From Selaginella tamariscina (Eukaryota; Streptophyta; Lycopodiopsida; Selaginellales; Selaginellaceae): 64,000 nucleotides of DNA. Each line of letters starts with the position of its first letter. Position 1 is the first letter of the stretch. Where the stretch lies: positions 72,287 to 136,286 of the forward strand of contig PUQB01000402.1 of assembly GCA_003024785.1 (NCBI GenBank), read 5' to 3'. Positions 52,405 to 63,609 of this stretch are shown in pieces. A program made the translations under genes and the position numbers. A model generated the notes under the pieces. The model was not told the DNA's origin. It searched no databases and saw only the letters and a program-made list of their open reading frames with translations.

Positions 52405-52861
52405 TGTGATATTAACAAAACTTCATAAGCATAATAATTTAAATATAAATTGGATATGAAGTAAACTTTCACACACATATATACATATTGTTTTATATAT
52501 ATTACCTATTGTTAAACATGAAAAGCAAATAAAATATTGCTAGTCTTTCATAACTATGTATAATTAGTATGTATTATTATAATTTAATTCCTTTTTCATT
52601 TTAATAATAAAAAGTCTTTTTTGTTTTTAGTTAGTTAATATTTCTGGACTTGTAAGTGTTTTTAATGAATATAATAGTACAATTTTATACACACATATAA
52701 AAAGTACTTATGGCTTCTTAAACATTTTAAATAAAATTGACTCAATGTTCATGTGAAATGTTTTTAGAAAATAAAATAAAATATAAAGTTAAACAATCTT
52801 ATAAACACATGTCGTTAATATAAATTATTTAATTAAACAAAATCTCATTAGATAACGCAGT
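51880..52861. repeat. Repeat family R, copy 3, left part
   Basis: Matches copy 1 from about 24,120 (GATTGTCCAT) to about 25,510. It is cut at 52,861 by the insertion of LTR element 2. It continues at about 61,090, after element 2 and family S copy B. A GT run lies at 52,375-52,400. Confidence 0.65.
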
Positions 52862-53340
52862 TGTCATGATTTCATCAGTTAGGTAAATTTTTCCTTAGGA
52901 TACTCGAACCCTTGAGCCAAATCCTACCCATCACCATCAACGTCACATCATTGTCATCACCATTGCAATGCCACTACTAGTTCCACCACCAAAGCCACTG
53001 CTAGTTCCATCGCTAATGCCACTACGAGTTCCATTGCTAGTCCGACTATTAGTTCCAACTAGATTTTTTAATTTAGTTCTAACTGACTTTCCACTCTCAG
53101 TTTCAACTAGAGTTTCCACTCCCAATTCCATTGCGCGTGTCACTATATAAGGAGCTTCCATATTAAGTTTTTTTAGAGCCTTCAACACAAGTCATCATGT
53201 TCTTCTCGGTTGTTTTAGTTTCCGTTTCATTTAGTTTTCTTTTGAATTTTCTTATTTTTAAATTCTTAATTAAATACAATTCTTATTTCTCTTTTATTTT
53301 TATTCTTCCATTTTCAATCACCTTTGACAAGGTTGTGACA
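52862..53340 (+). repeat. 5' LTR of element 2
   Basis: Starts TGTCATGATTTCATCAG and ends GGTTGTGACA. It carries many degenerate CCACTANTAGTTCC triplet-like units and a TATATAAGGAG stretch near 53,143 that could be a TATA box. Confidence 0.82.
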
Positions 53341-53359
53341 ATTTAAATGCTCTTAAAGA

Positions 53360-54300
53360 ATGTCATCTTCTTTTGAACAACCTAAGTCACATGTAGTTGA
53401 CTCTTATCATATGCAAAATGTTTTTCAGGCGTTAAAGGAGGTTAATAAGGCATTGAGGATTGAAGTTGAACATTATGCAACTCATCATCTTCCTCTATGA
53501 TAAGTCCTCTAGAGTCAAAGATCATGGCTGCCAACCAAGTTTGACGGGACTTGTTTGGAGTTCCATGGGTTCTTGAACTAAGTAAAACTACATGTCCTCA
53601 TGCAACCAAGGCATTATTCCATCGATGCTGCTGAGGTGGGATTGGTTGTTTCCTTCTTTTTAGAACCGCTCTTTCATGGTTTGTTGCACTCTTTAAAAAC
53701 CATAACCCAATCCTTCATAATTTTATAGAGTTTGAACAGCATTTTGTGAACATGTTTAGTGACATGGATCGAGAATGCACCACCATCAATAAACTCCAAT
53801 GGCTTTGCCAATGATAAATGTTAGCAATGGCATAGCAACTGATTTCTAAATGATTACTATTGACATTCTTTGGGATGATGCCACCTTGCAAAATTTGCTT
53901 ATTGCGACATCAAAGATTTGCTACTCTCCCAGCCAGACTCCATGTCTCTCACATCGACCATTGATATGGCTATTCCTTGCGATAATCGTCTCCATGAGTG
54001 TCAATCAGAGGATAGGCATGTAGAGTTTCCCCATAACGTTGTTTTGCCATTGCCATGAAGGAAGAAGGAATGCACCTAATCGATAGTTGTTGACACTTTA
54101 ATTATTGAGTGACAATAATCTATGCCAATATTATGGAAATACAGACTACGATTTGGAGCATTGTCATCACTACCCAAATCATCCTCCTAGTCATAAAGCC
54201 CATGTTGTGGATCAAGTTGTAACCAAGAAAACGACGGAATCAAAGTAGGAATCATTTGACTAGTAAATAAAGATGTTTAAACTCTTGAACACTTAGGTTT
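53360..54300 (+). mobile_element. gag-like region of element 2
   Basis: Plus-strand text begins MSSSFEQPKSHVVDSYHMQN and includes capsid-like pieces. Placement between the LTR and reverse transcriptase fits gag. Broken. Confidence 0.55.
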
Positions 54301-54789
54301 CATTCCATCATCTAGGACTGATAAAGCATTTCACATAGATGTTTAGGTCAAGTCTTCACAATTACCACTCCTCATGGACAATGGAGCAAATGTGAATTTC
54401 ATTGCGGGGAGTTTGTTGTTTCCCATGGTATCTTCTTGAAGAGAACTCATCAACCTGCTTGAATCGAGGTGGTGGATAGATGATCAATCAAATTTGGTCA
54501 TGGTATGATGGAGTCTGAACCTAGGGCACTTGGATTTCGTTATGTCATCTTCTTCAATGTGATTTCATCTTAAGTGCCCCATCATTTTCAAACTTCTGTG
54601 GTTGCAGCTAACAAACCCTATTATCGATTGGAAGACATACAATTTTTGCAACTTTGAGGTATTATTAATGCATTCCTCTCCTCCTACTCTTCTCCAATAA
54701 TCGGCATTTTGCACATAACATTGAAGCAGTTTGTGATGTTAGTCGATATGATCCCACTTCTGTGTTTATTGTCACCCTTCATCCGTTCA

Positions 54790-55675
54790 ACAGCCTATGA
54801 GAAGGTTTCAATAGTGCTTCTTAGCAAGTGCCAAGACTTTATAGATGTGTTTAACAAGAAAAAGGCAACCAAACTACCACCTCATTGCCCGTACAACTGT
54901 CCCATTAATCTCACGGATGGGAAACAAAATCCATACAAACTAATTATGGCCTTTTGCCTACATAACTAGAGATGCTGCAGGCATATGTTGAAGAAAACCT
55001 TTTCACCAGTTGTATTTGCCACTCATGTTCACTAGGCAGTGCCCCAATTTTTTGTCTCCAAGAAAAATAAGAGTCTTCACTTAGTTATCGACTATCACTA
55101 TTGAATAAGGTATAGTGGAAAGCAACACCCTTTGTCATTGATCTCAGAGATGCTAGGAGTGACTTATTGGAACACGCTTCTTCACTAAAATTGACTTACA
55201 TGGGCATACAACCTTGTTAAGATCCGCAAAGTAGATGAATGGAAGACCACTTTCTATATCGCTATGGACATTTCAAGTACACTATTTTGCCATTTGGTCT
55301 CATGAATGCCCTAGATGTCTTTCAACACATGGGAAACAACACCTTTTGTGATTTCCTCGATTTATTTGTTATTATTTATTTTGATGACATACTAATATTC
55401 TTGAAAATGCAAGAAGAATATGATCAACAAGTACGATAGGTGTTACAAGAACTGAGAGCATGGGTTGTTTTGCTAAGCTGAAGAAGTGCTCTTTCGCAAC
55501 CAATCAGAGGTAGAATGTGTGGGTATATCATCTCTGTGAACAATGTTTAAATGGATCTCTTGCAAAGGTATGGACTATTTCGATTGGGAGCAGCCTAGGA
55601 GTGTACGTGACATGCAGTATTTCCTAGGATTTGCAAACTTCTATCAATACTTCATTAAGAATTTTGCAAAGATTA
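54790..55675 (+). mobile_element. Reverse transcriptase region of element 2
   Basis: Plus strand. LPPHCPYNCPINLTDG, then YGHFKYTILPFGLMNA and the catalytic box IYFDDILIF (about 55,370-55,400) are classic Ty3/gypsy reverse transcriptase. Broken. Confidence 0.85.
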
Positions 55676-56180
55676 TATCATAGTTCTAACCTAGTGGGTT
55701 GCCTACCTAGGTAAAGATTGTGAGATATGTGGGATATGTAGGCAAAAAGACTCAATCGTAACTGGGGTCATCATGACTAAGGGCCCTCTCATAAACATCA
55801 ATTAGCCTTTGCCTAGTTTGGCATAAAGGGAGAGGGAAAGGTTATGACATTTGGTATCAGAGCGGTCCGAGTTTGGATGCGAGTCAAGCGTAAGTAGAGC
55901 CAAGTGTGAGTAGAAATGCTTCTAGTTGCACCTTTAGTCTCCATGAGTGTCAATTAGAGGATAGGCATGTTAGTCAGTTAGTCATGATTCATCAGTTAGG
56001 TAAATGGGTGGAGAGTGTCATAGTTCTAACTTGGTGGGTTAACTACCCAGTGTGATGCAAGTATAGCAAGCAGTCACACAATGTTGGGGATCGCATCTGA
56101 GTCATCATGACCAGGGCCCTCTCACAACACCAATTGGCCTTTGCTTAGTTGGCATAAGGGGAGAGGGAAAGGTTGTGACA
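55676..56180 (+). mobile_element. TRIM-like miniature LTR element nested in element 2 (fossil)
   Basis: Terminal repeats 55,676-55,849 and 56,016-56,180 enclose only 166 bases. Directly after the first repeat is TGGTATCAGAGC (55,852-55,863), the standard primer-binding site complementary to initiator methionine tRNA. A purine-rich GGGTGGAGAG precedes the second repeat. This is the layout of a terminal-repeat retrotransposon in miniature. The internal part includes a piece matching the gag region of element 2 (near 53,990-54,025) and a piece matching the start of the element 2 LTR. It interrupts the element 2 pol region. Non-coding. Confidence 0.85.
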
Positions 56181-56389
56181 TTACAATACCACTAACCAAA
56201 TTAACTATAAAAAACATACCATTCTAGTGGTATGCTAAAATTGAGAATGCATTTTATTTCATGAAATCTGCGTTCATCTCTATTCCAATCCTCATTCATC
56301 TAGATTCTACATTACCATACTTCATGAAAGCAATTGGTGTTATTTTATCCCATGAGGGCTTTGACAACATGTTACATATGGTCGTCTCA

Positions 56390-57240
56390 ACCTTGCGCAG
56401 GTGGACTATGTGTTCCCTAGATGTGGAGTTGCCAGAGCGTTGTTACCAATGCCCACCTTCAGACATGCAAAGGGGTCCTCATGGAGCCTCTTGGTGGTTG
56501 TGCGCCTGGAGAAAGTTCCTCTGATGTAGTCCACCCTTCTAATTGCTAGATGAATTGGGTTCATTGGGTTTGGTGGTGGATAGAACGTTGTGGCTATTTA
56601 GGGCTCCCATGGCCGGCAGTCAACCAATGATCACCTTGTAGTATATTATGGAGGAGAAGGACTAGAATCTTATTAGGAAAGGAAATATACTTCCACCTCC
56701 CATAAGAAGTCTACCTATGTTAAGATCTATGCTACATTGGGCTGGGTGCTCCTTAGCTATCGGTTACCCATGTTACTTGCTGCTGTGGAGAGGCTGCTAG
56801 AAACCCTATATGAAGTATGTTCCTATGTGGATCCCTCCCATATGTTTGAAGCCGATTCCTTTTATAGTCTAATCGACACTTGCCACGTGGTCTAATGATT
56901 GGCAATCAACCATGTCACCATCATTCATCTACTTCCTAAAATCTTATGATGGCCACCTATATTGTCCTTCCTCATGATGACCTACCGCTATCACTACCAT
57001 AACTAGGGCTCATAATGCCCTTGGTTGTCCTTCTGTGGACCTTTGGCCTTTTTCATGGGACCTCTACACCACACCTCGCACCTCCTCCACAAGACCTCTG
57101 CACCTTCTTCATGGGAACCTTGCACCTCCTCTGCGGGACCCCGCACCTTCTCCACGAGACCCCTGCACCTCCTCCGTGGGACCTCTATGGTTGTCCCCCT
57201 ACGGACCTCCACCTTGTTGTGTGAGGAGCACCTAGCTATC
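56390..57240. other. Apparently foreign block inside element 2
   Basis: Between recognisable pol pieces lies about 850 bases with no pol resemblance. It is more GC-rich, with a CTTTTATAGTC stretch near 56,858 and a minisatellite at its right end. It may be another insertion; ends were not established. Confidence 0.4.
57047..57190. repeat. Minisatellite with a unit of about 27 bp
   Basis: About five units of the form GGGACCTCTGCACCTTCTCC follow one another with variation. All plus-strand frames are open only because the repeat lacks stops. Confidence 0.75.
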
Positions 57241-57244
57241 AACC

Positions 57245-58520
57245 AACATCCAATTGCGTTTACAAAAATTTACACAAGTAGAGATCCACTACGACATCTT
57301 CAATAAAGTTGTTGTCAATCATGGATTCCTTTGAGGAGTGGCATTATTACCTGGAGGGTTTGCCAAATGTCACAATTGTGTACAATGACCATAAGAATTT
57401 GCAATACTAGCAAACATTGCGGTTCTTAATCGTCATCAAGCACGGTGGGCCTTATCATTTCAGTTTCAATTTCATAATCATGCATCCATTGGGCCATCTC
57501 CACGATAAGGCAGATGCTTCTCATGATGTAGTACCTTGCACATGTTCTTGGTAATCCAATCCTTGACAATTAGAATAAGTTTTTCTTATTCCAATTGCTT
57601 TTAAGTTATGGCATTGTTATAGTTTCTAACTCTACTCAATGATAGCTTGACCAATCAGATCAAGGTGACTGAGTCACAAGAATGGGATGTGGTCAACCAC
57701 CTTAAAATGGATGCACACACATGCTATGAAGTACCACTTGCGTGATGACCTCTATACTATCACTCCCAACTCTATGTACCAGAAGGAGAACCTCACCTTG
57801 AGTTGTCCAAGTTTGTTACGACTCTCATACAACTAGACATTTTAAATTCAAAAGACGATGGAGCTAGTATAACAACTTTTTGGTGCGACAAATGCAAAGG
57901 TACATCAAGCAATTTGGATGATCCTGTGTCAGCAAACAAAGCTACCTAGACATCACACAACCAATTTTCTTAGCCTCTTCAATTGTTGAGCAACCATAAA
58001 AATCCATCTTTATGGATGTTCTCACAAATCTCCCTGTTTCTCATGGTTTTAGTCTCCATGGGTTATCGATGATGTCATTAGTGATCGAGGCCCACAATTT
58101 GTGTCCCAATTCTGGTGTTTTCCTCAAGTTGTTTAACATCAAGGGGAAGCTTTTAACTACACACCACCTTTAAACAAATGGTCAAATAGAGAGAATAATT
58201 CAAACCTTCGAGCAATACTTGCGTGTTTGTTTCTCATCAACAAGACAATTGGGTGGACTTGTTGCTATCAATTGAATTTGCATACAACAATTCTAAGCGT
58301 GTCTACAAGACACTCATCATTTTTGTCACTCATCATTTTTTGTCACTCAAGGTATTCATCCACATTGGTGTTATTTAGTTCCTAAAGTCCTAGTAGTTAA
58401 TGCCATTGCAGATGATCAGGTTAAATAACTCCAGTCAATTCACAAGGATATCCACCAAGTGAACGTAGTTAGAAACATGTCACAATGTTCAACACACTTC
58501 AGATTTTGTAGCTTCCTTCT
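57245..58520 (+). mobile_element. RNase H and integrase region of element 2
   Basis: Plus strand. About 57,320-57,410 reads EEWHYYLEGLPNVTIVYNDH, an RNase H part. Further on, YHLRDDLYT-like text (about 57,735) and a DRGPQFVSQFW-like stretch (about 58,090) belong to integrase, and the later text resembles its C-terminal part. Broken. Confidence 0.75.
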
Positions 58521-58544
58521 TATTGTCGAGGACTTTGTAAGGCC

Positions 58545-59105
58545 AGATGTGGGTTGACTTAGGTGGTCTCGGTGGTCTCCAGGATGCTGTTGCCAATGCC
58601 CAATCTCAGGGTTTCAGACCAAGGGTCTAGTTGTTATAGCGGGATGTACTGGAAGGTGTAGTGGTGGCCTCTACCCAGACGTCATGAGGGTTTGTGTACT
58701 AGTAGAGTGGCTTGCTGGTGTGTGTGGTTCCCGCAGGGCAGGAGCAAGAGAAGGAGAGAAGGGAGGATGGGGAAGCAATAGATAGAGAAAATATGTATAT
58801 ATTGCCTCTTAGAGATACAAATTGGCCCCTTTCCCCATAGAAGATACACACAAGAAGACAACTAGAAGACCCTGACCCACTATTTACCTTCCTGCTTATA
58901 TAATGGAATAGGACGTAGGACATGTGGCACTCCCCTATTGGATTGTCACCTATGCCGCAATCTTGTCCTACTGACTTTCATGCATGCTGTCCTTAGTACC
59001 TTGGTAGTTGGTCCAGACGATCGGATCTAGCATGTTGTTAGTGTTGCCTAACAGCGTTGCTATTAATCGATATGCATTATACGTCCCTTGCTCTTAAGTT
59101 TGGCC
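58545..59105. other. Unassigned block in the 3' part of element 2
   Basis: More balanced base composition, with GCTTATATAATGG near 58,892 and no coding resemblance. It could be an untranslated 3' region or a further inserted LTR. It shares short pieces such as TTGCCAATGCCCA with the block at 56,390-57,240. Confidence 0.35.
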
Positions 59106-59109
59106 TCCT

Positions 59110-59360
59110 GACTAGACTGCCACTCATTTCGTGCCAGCTGGACACTTTGATGGTGGTCAAACCACCCACCTTCCATCACCAATATCTTGGTAAGCCGTGT
59201 CCTCAAACGTGTCTTGGCAAAGGGAGGTAGTGTCATGACTAGACTACCACTCATTCGTGCCAGCTGGACACTTTGATGGTGGTCAAACCACCCACCTTCC
59301 ATCACCAATATCTTGGTAAGCTGGGTCCTCAAACGTGTCTGGCAAAGGGAGGTAGTATCA
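59110..59360 (+). repeat. Tandem duplication of about 127 bp before the 3' LTR
   Basis: Two units, about 59,110-59,236 and 59,237-59,360, share GACTAGACT, CCAGCTGGACACTTTGATGG and CACCAATATCTTGGTAAGC. Each unit ends in the purine tract AAAGGGAGGTAG followed by the first bases of the LTR, so the tract is doubled. Confidence 0.85.
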
Positions 59361-59810
59361 TAATTTCATTAGTTAGGTAAATTTTTTGCCTTATGATACT
59401 TTTGCCTAAAATTTACCCAAAACTATAACCATTACCACTGTCATTGTCAACATCACTATCACCATCATCATCATTGTCATTGTTATCATCACCATCACTA
59501 TCATCATTAATGCCACTATTAATTCACTACCAATGCCATTATCAGTTCCACCACCAATTTTGCTCTTAGTTTCAACTAGAGTTTCCACTCTTAGTTCCAC
59601 TACTAATGTGTCATTATATAAAAAGCCTCCATATTAAGTTTTCTTTAAAGCGTTCAACACAATTCTTTTAGGTTGTTCAAGTTTCCATTTCATTCAATTT
59701 TTTTCTGAATTCCATATTTTTTATTTTTATAATTCTTTAGTGAATATAATTTTTCGTTTTCTTTTACTTTTATTCTTTCATTTTTAATCACCCTTGACAG
59801 GGTCATGATA
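59356..59810 (+). repeat. 3' LTR of element 2
   Basis: Partner of 52,862-53,340, with the same order: opening TCATTAGTTAGGTAAATTTT, CAT/CAC-rich middle, a TATATAAA-type box near 59,616, and closing CCTTGACAGGGTCATGA. Confidence 0.82.
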
Positions 59811-59959
59811 GCAATTACTTAGTGCCATACAACTAGATCCATTACAGAAAACACATTGTTCATAAATACGTGCTGACACTTGTGAACTCACTGTTTGATG
59901 ATAGAGACAATTTCACCACTAAAGCTAATATAAAATATATTTATTCTCCACCTCTATCA

Positions 59960-61090
59960 GAGTTTTAACTTAAAGGGCCAACACGTGCCAACACATAGTT
60001 GCCAAGTGACTATTTTCACCCCTGTGTGAGCAATGCTAAGTCTTTAAAATGATCCCATGAGTCTAAGTCAAATGCCCAATAGGCATGAGACTTAAGATTC
60101 TAAGTCCGAACCCCAAAGAATAACCTAAGTAGATTTTAGGATTCTATCTCATGAGAACTAGATAGACTCATGCTCTAATCTTACTAAGAAGATGTGTCTC
60201 ACACATACCCCTGTGACATAGCTAAGGCATTGTCATTTACTCATCCTCATTCGAGAGTACAACCCTTTTAAGGTGACAAGGGGCATCATATCCATGATTA
60301 AACCTTAAGGATTTGTGAAGCCAAGTTTATCCAGTCTCAAGGTTAGTACTTAATGAGGATTTGTGAAGTCAAGTATATCCCTGTCTCAAGGTTAGTACTT
60401 AATGTCAACATGAGTGGGCACCTACGGCAAACATAAGTGTTGTGCTAAGCAACCCCTAAGGATAGGTTTGAAGAACCTAAGCATGCAACTACCTCACAAT
60501 AGGGTTCATGCTAATAAGTTAGGTTGTTCAACTCTTGAACATGTTCACAACCCCCATAAAGAACGGTCCTAGCTAAGTGTGCTTGTTAACACACCTGGTT
60601 ATGAGGCTTAACCTCCCTTGAGTAGATGCTCAAGGCTTAACACTTTAATGCAAGTACACATGCTTGCTTGTTAGAGTATCCAACCCCTTAACATTAAACC
60701 CATGAATAGATGCTCAAGGCTTAGCACTTTAATGCAAGTACACATGTTTGCTTGTTAGAGTATCCAAAGGGCGTGCCTCAAACATTGTACCATGTGTCAT
60801 CTAGTTGAGTGTCGCATGTTCATGTAACACCATTTTCAAATGTGAGTTATCTCGCCCATAGCCCCTCAAACTCAAACCCCTATGTGAACCCTTTGAAACC
60901 TTGTACAAAGTACCCATCTAACTAGCAGAACATGTACTTTGTTAAGACCTCTTAGGTGTGCAAATGGGTTTACCAAATGAAAAGAGTTAATTAACTCCAT
61001 GGATGTGGCATATTAATAGGCTACCCTTAGGTTGTGACGTACCCTACTGGTTGAAAGTTAAGGCAGTATAAAAGGTGTGCCTTAACGACA
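59960..61090. repeat. Repeat family S, copy B (inverted relative to copy A)
   Basis: The reverse complement matches about 43,320-44,317. Shared pieces include TTAAGGCACA, GCTTGCTTGTTAGAGTATCC-like and GGGCCAACACGTGCCAACA-like blocks. It contains its own short duplication near 60,600-60,780. It lies inside repeat R copy 3, next to LTR element 2. Confidence 0.65.
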
Positions 61091-61599
61091 TTTATAAGAC
61101 ATTTTATTCAAAGTTAAAATTATAATTATAATTATATTATATTTGAAAAACAATTTATAAGATAAATATAATATAAACTAATAGTTAAGTAAATTTGATC
61201 ATCACAACCTTCAAGATGTTTTTATATAAACAATACGGCAACATTTAATGATATTACAGCTTTAAAAGTGTAATAAATACGATGCATACGGGTTCTTATA
61301 TATTACATTTAAAAAAAGACTAGATATATAATAAAGAGGAATAATTGTGTACATATATGAGTTAGAGAGATAAAACTATTTTAAAAGGTTCAACTTATAT
61401 ATATGAATAATAAAAATTTGCAAGATCACTTAATTTAAAAAAGTTTCTTACACAATATAATTTATAAATACTCATTAGATTTTATTTAAATATTTTTAAA
61501 ACAAGAAGAAATTTTAATAACATTAACATATAATTCAATTTTCTTGAGTATAAATTTTTCTCTTACAAAGTTGATTTTTTTATCTTAGTGTGACACATA
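61090..61599. repeat. Repeat family R, copy 3, right part
   Basis: Resumes the match to copy 1 at about 25,800 (AAGGCATTATTCAAAG) and follows it to GTGACACATA (26,536-26,545 in copy 1). There copy 3 is cut by the start of the PIF/Harbinger element. Confidence 0.7.
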
Positions 61600-61957
61600 G
61601 GGGCATTTCGCACATGAACTTAAGCTTAAAATTTAAAGTTACTTCACTTAAAATTTTAAGAACTTCATGTTCGCACGTATAGAACTTAAGAGCAAACTTA
61701 AACATTTAAGTAAAGATTTAAGGTGTTTTCTATTCCCATACCCTAGTTTTATACATATTTTTCAGTTAAAATACAAGTTCATTCACACATCACGTACTTA
61801 TCATTTGCATAAACAACTTACATTCACATACTTATAAAAAAACTTAAAATTCAAATTTCATTTCCCGGAGTATTTGAAATATTCAATAAGAACGCAAACA
61901 GAGAAAGTCGGTGAGGTTCTCCCGGATGTCCCTAGCATCCTCAGCCCTGCAAGTCTT

Positions 61958-63234
61958 CTAGTGGCTCTCCCTCCTGCACAGGATCACCATAATCCACATA
62001 TGTTTTAAGCCTCTTCGCTTTTTAACCTCCTCTTTCCATGCTTGTATCTCAGCCCGAAGATCGGTTTCACCAACATCAATCAAGAAGTTGTGCAAGATGC
62101 AACAACTCTTGATGATGTTGGGAGGTACTTCGGACGAATTTTTTGTTTCTGATCCAGACATTTGAACTTCATTTTCAGAAGTCCAAATGCTTGCTCAATA
62201 ACAATCCGAGCAAGGTGGTGTTGGAGGTTGAACTCGGACTCACCCCTCGTTGGGTGGGGAGCTGTGACAACTTTACAACTTACGTAAATAAAAATCAAAC
62301 AACACTTACTTGTGTGAGGGATCATTAGATGTTGCTGGAGCTGGTAACCTTTATCTCCACCAGGTAAGGCTCGATCCTCTCATCGAATGCAAGCTCAAGA
62401 GGTGCTGTGAGTAGCTGTCTTGCTGCAATCTTGTTTCTCAGAGTAGAGTTCCGAAAAACTCTCATATCATGCACACTCCCTAGAAACGAAAAAAAATATT
62501 AAAAAGAAAAATAAGAACCTGGTAAAAAAAAAAAGTATTCACCTGGCCAGCCTGCATACACACTCAAGAACCTCTTTTGAGCGTCACACACTCCTTGCAT
62601 GATCACGGAGTAACGCTGCTTCCGATCGTATAGCTCTCACCGTCTGGGCCAGCGGACGATTATCTCAAAATGCGTACAATCTATTGCCCCGCAACATTGG
62701 GCAACGGGTTCTTGTCACCCTTGAAAGCCCGCAGCTACAGCCTGAACTTTTTGCTGTCTCTGGGAATCGAATCTTGTACCCCAGGCTCTTGACGATCGCA
62801 GCAGTAGTCTCACAAACAATGTCATGAGCAGTAGATTCACCAATTCCAAACTTATCTGAAAGATCCGAGTAGTCTGTGTTCTTGAACAGCTTGTACAAGG
62901 TGACTCCCAAGCGAACGTCGACAGGAACTGCTCTCCTCCACGTCGTGTCTGCTTGCGGATGTCCTCCTCTAACATACCACAGAGCAAGAAGAAGGTTTTC
63001 TTTTCCATCGGAGCTTTCTCTTCCACGTCCAGGCTCATAATACTCCATGAAGAACTTGCTCCAAGCTGTGAGGTTCCTGGCTTCACCCACCATAGCCCGG
63101 TGCAAAACCTCTTGGCAGCCACAGCTCGGCGAAGCTCCGTCTCATCATCATCTTCACCAGGTAAAGTTGGTAAAGCAGGGCTCTTGTCGTTAGCAATCAA
63201 TCTGAAAGCTTCAACTACAAGAACCAAAACCTAG
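61958..63234 (-). pseudogene. PIF/Harbinger DDE transposase, frame-shifted
   Basis: Minus strand. The N-terminal part carries RAVPVDVRLGVTLYKLFKNT and a helix-turn-helix YSDLSDKFGIGESTAHDIV (about 62,800-62,930). The catalytic triad is recognisable as D in AIDCTH (about 62,675), D in GSVHDMRVF (about 62,470) and E in RIVIEQAFGLL (about 62,190). The C-terminus reads IKSCCILHNFLIDVGE and ends at a stop near 61,958. A short intron of about 49 bases (62,262-62,310, GTAAGT...CACAG) follows MIPHT. At least three frameshifts (near 63,100, 62,740 and 62,365) and an in-frame stop make this copy inactive unless they are assembly errors. Transposases of this family cut and paste into TAA/TTA targets. 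Confidence 0.85.
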
Positions 63235-63609
63235 CATAGAAATATGTATTAAAACATTGCAGTTTTGAAGTGCTCAAAATATCAAACCTGAAAAATGATG
63301 AGGCATATTTTGTTCCTTGTCACCGCATCAATCACTGCTATTCGGTTGTTCAAGGATCTTCTCATGATCGGGGGCTCAGCTTGGAGGCTTGGAGGCTCAG
63401 GTGATGGCGCTGAAGTTGTGTTAGCGTTTCTCCAACTGCATGTTCAGGTTGTTGAGGAAGAGGTGATGAAGGCTCCAGGGGGGTGGCTCGGTTTCTTCCT
63501 GAAAAATAGCAAGAATAAAATTTTTGATTACTTCCAAAATATATTAAAAAACCAGCAAACAAGTAGACTCGAATAAACAAGCAAAAATCTAGATCCGCTA
63601 GCAACTAGA

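Larger units (their letters stand above)
52862..59810 (+). mobile_element. Ty3/gypsy LTR element 2 (fossil, with nested insertions)
   Basis: LTRs at 52,862-53,340 and 59,356-59,810, outer flanks GCAGT and GCAAT (four of five bases, fitting a target duplication), and a purine-rich tract (AAAGGGAGGTAG) before the 3' LTR. Plus-strand parts in order are gag, reverse transcriptase, RNase H and integrase, the Ty3/gypsy order. It contains a TRIM-like miniature element and at least one block that looks foreign. Many breaks. The LTRs are clearly more different from each other than those of element 1, roughly three-quarters to four-fifths alike by eye, so it is older. Confidence 0.85.

Noticed and set aside
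57015-57306. Proline-rich open frames in three plus-strand frames and one minus-strand frame
   Set aside because: All are products of the stop-free 27-base minisatellite, not a protein.
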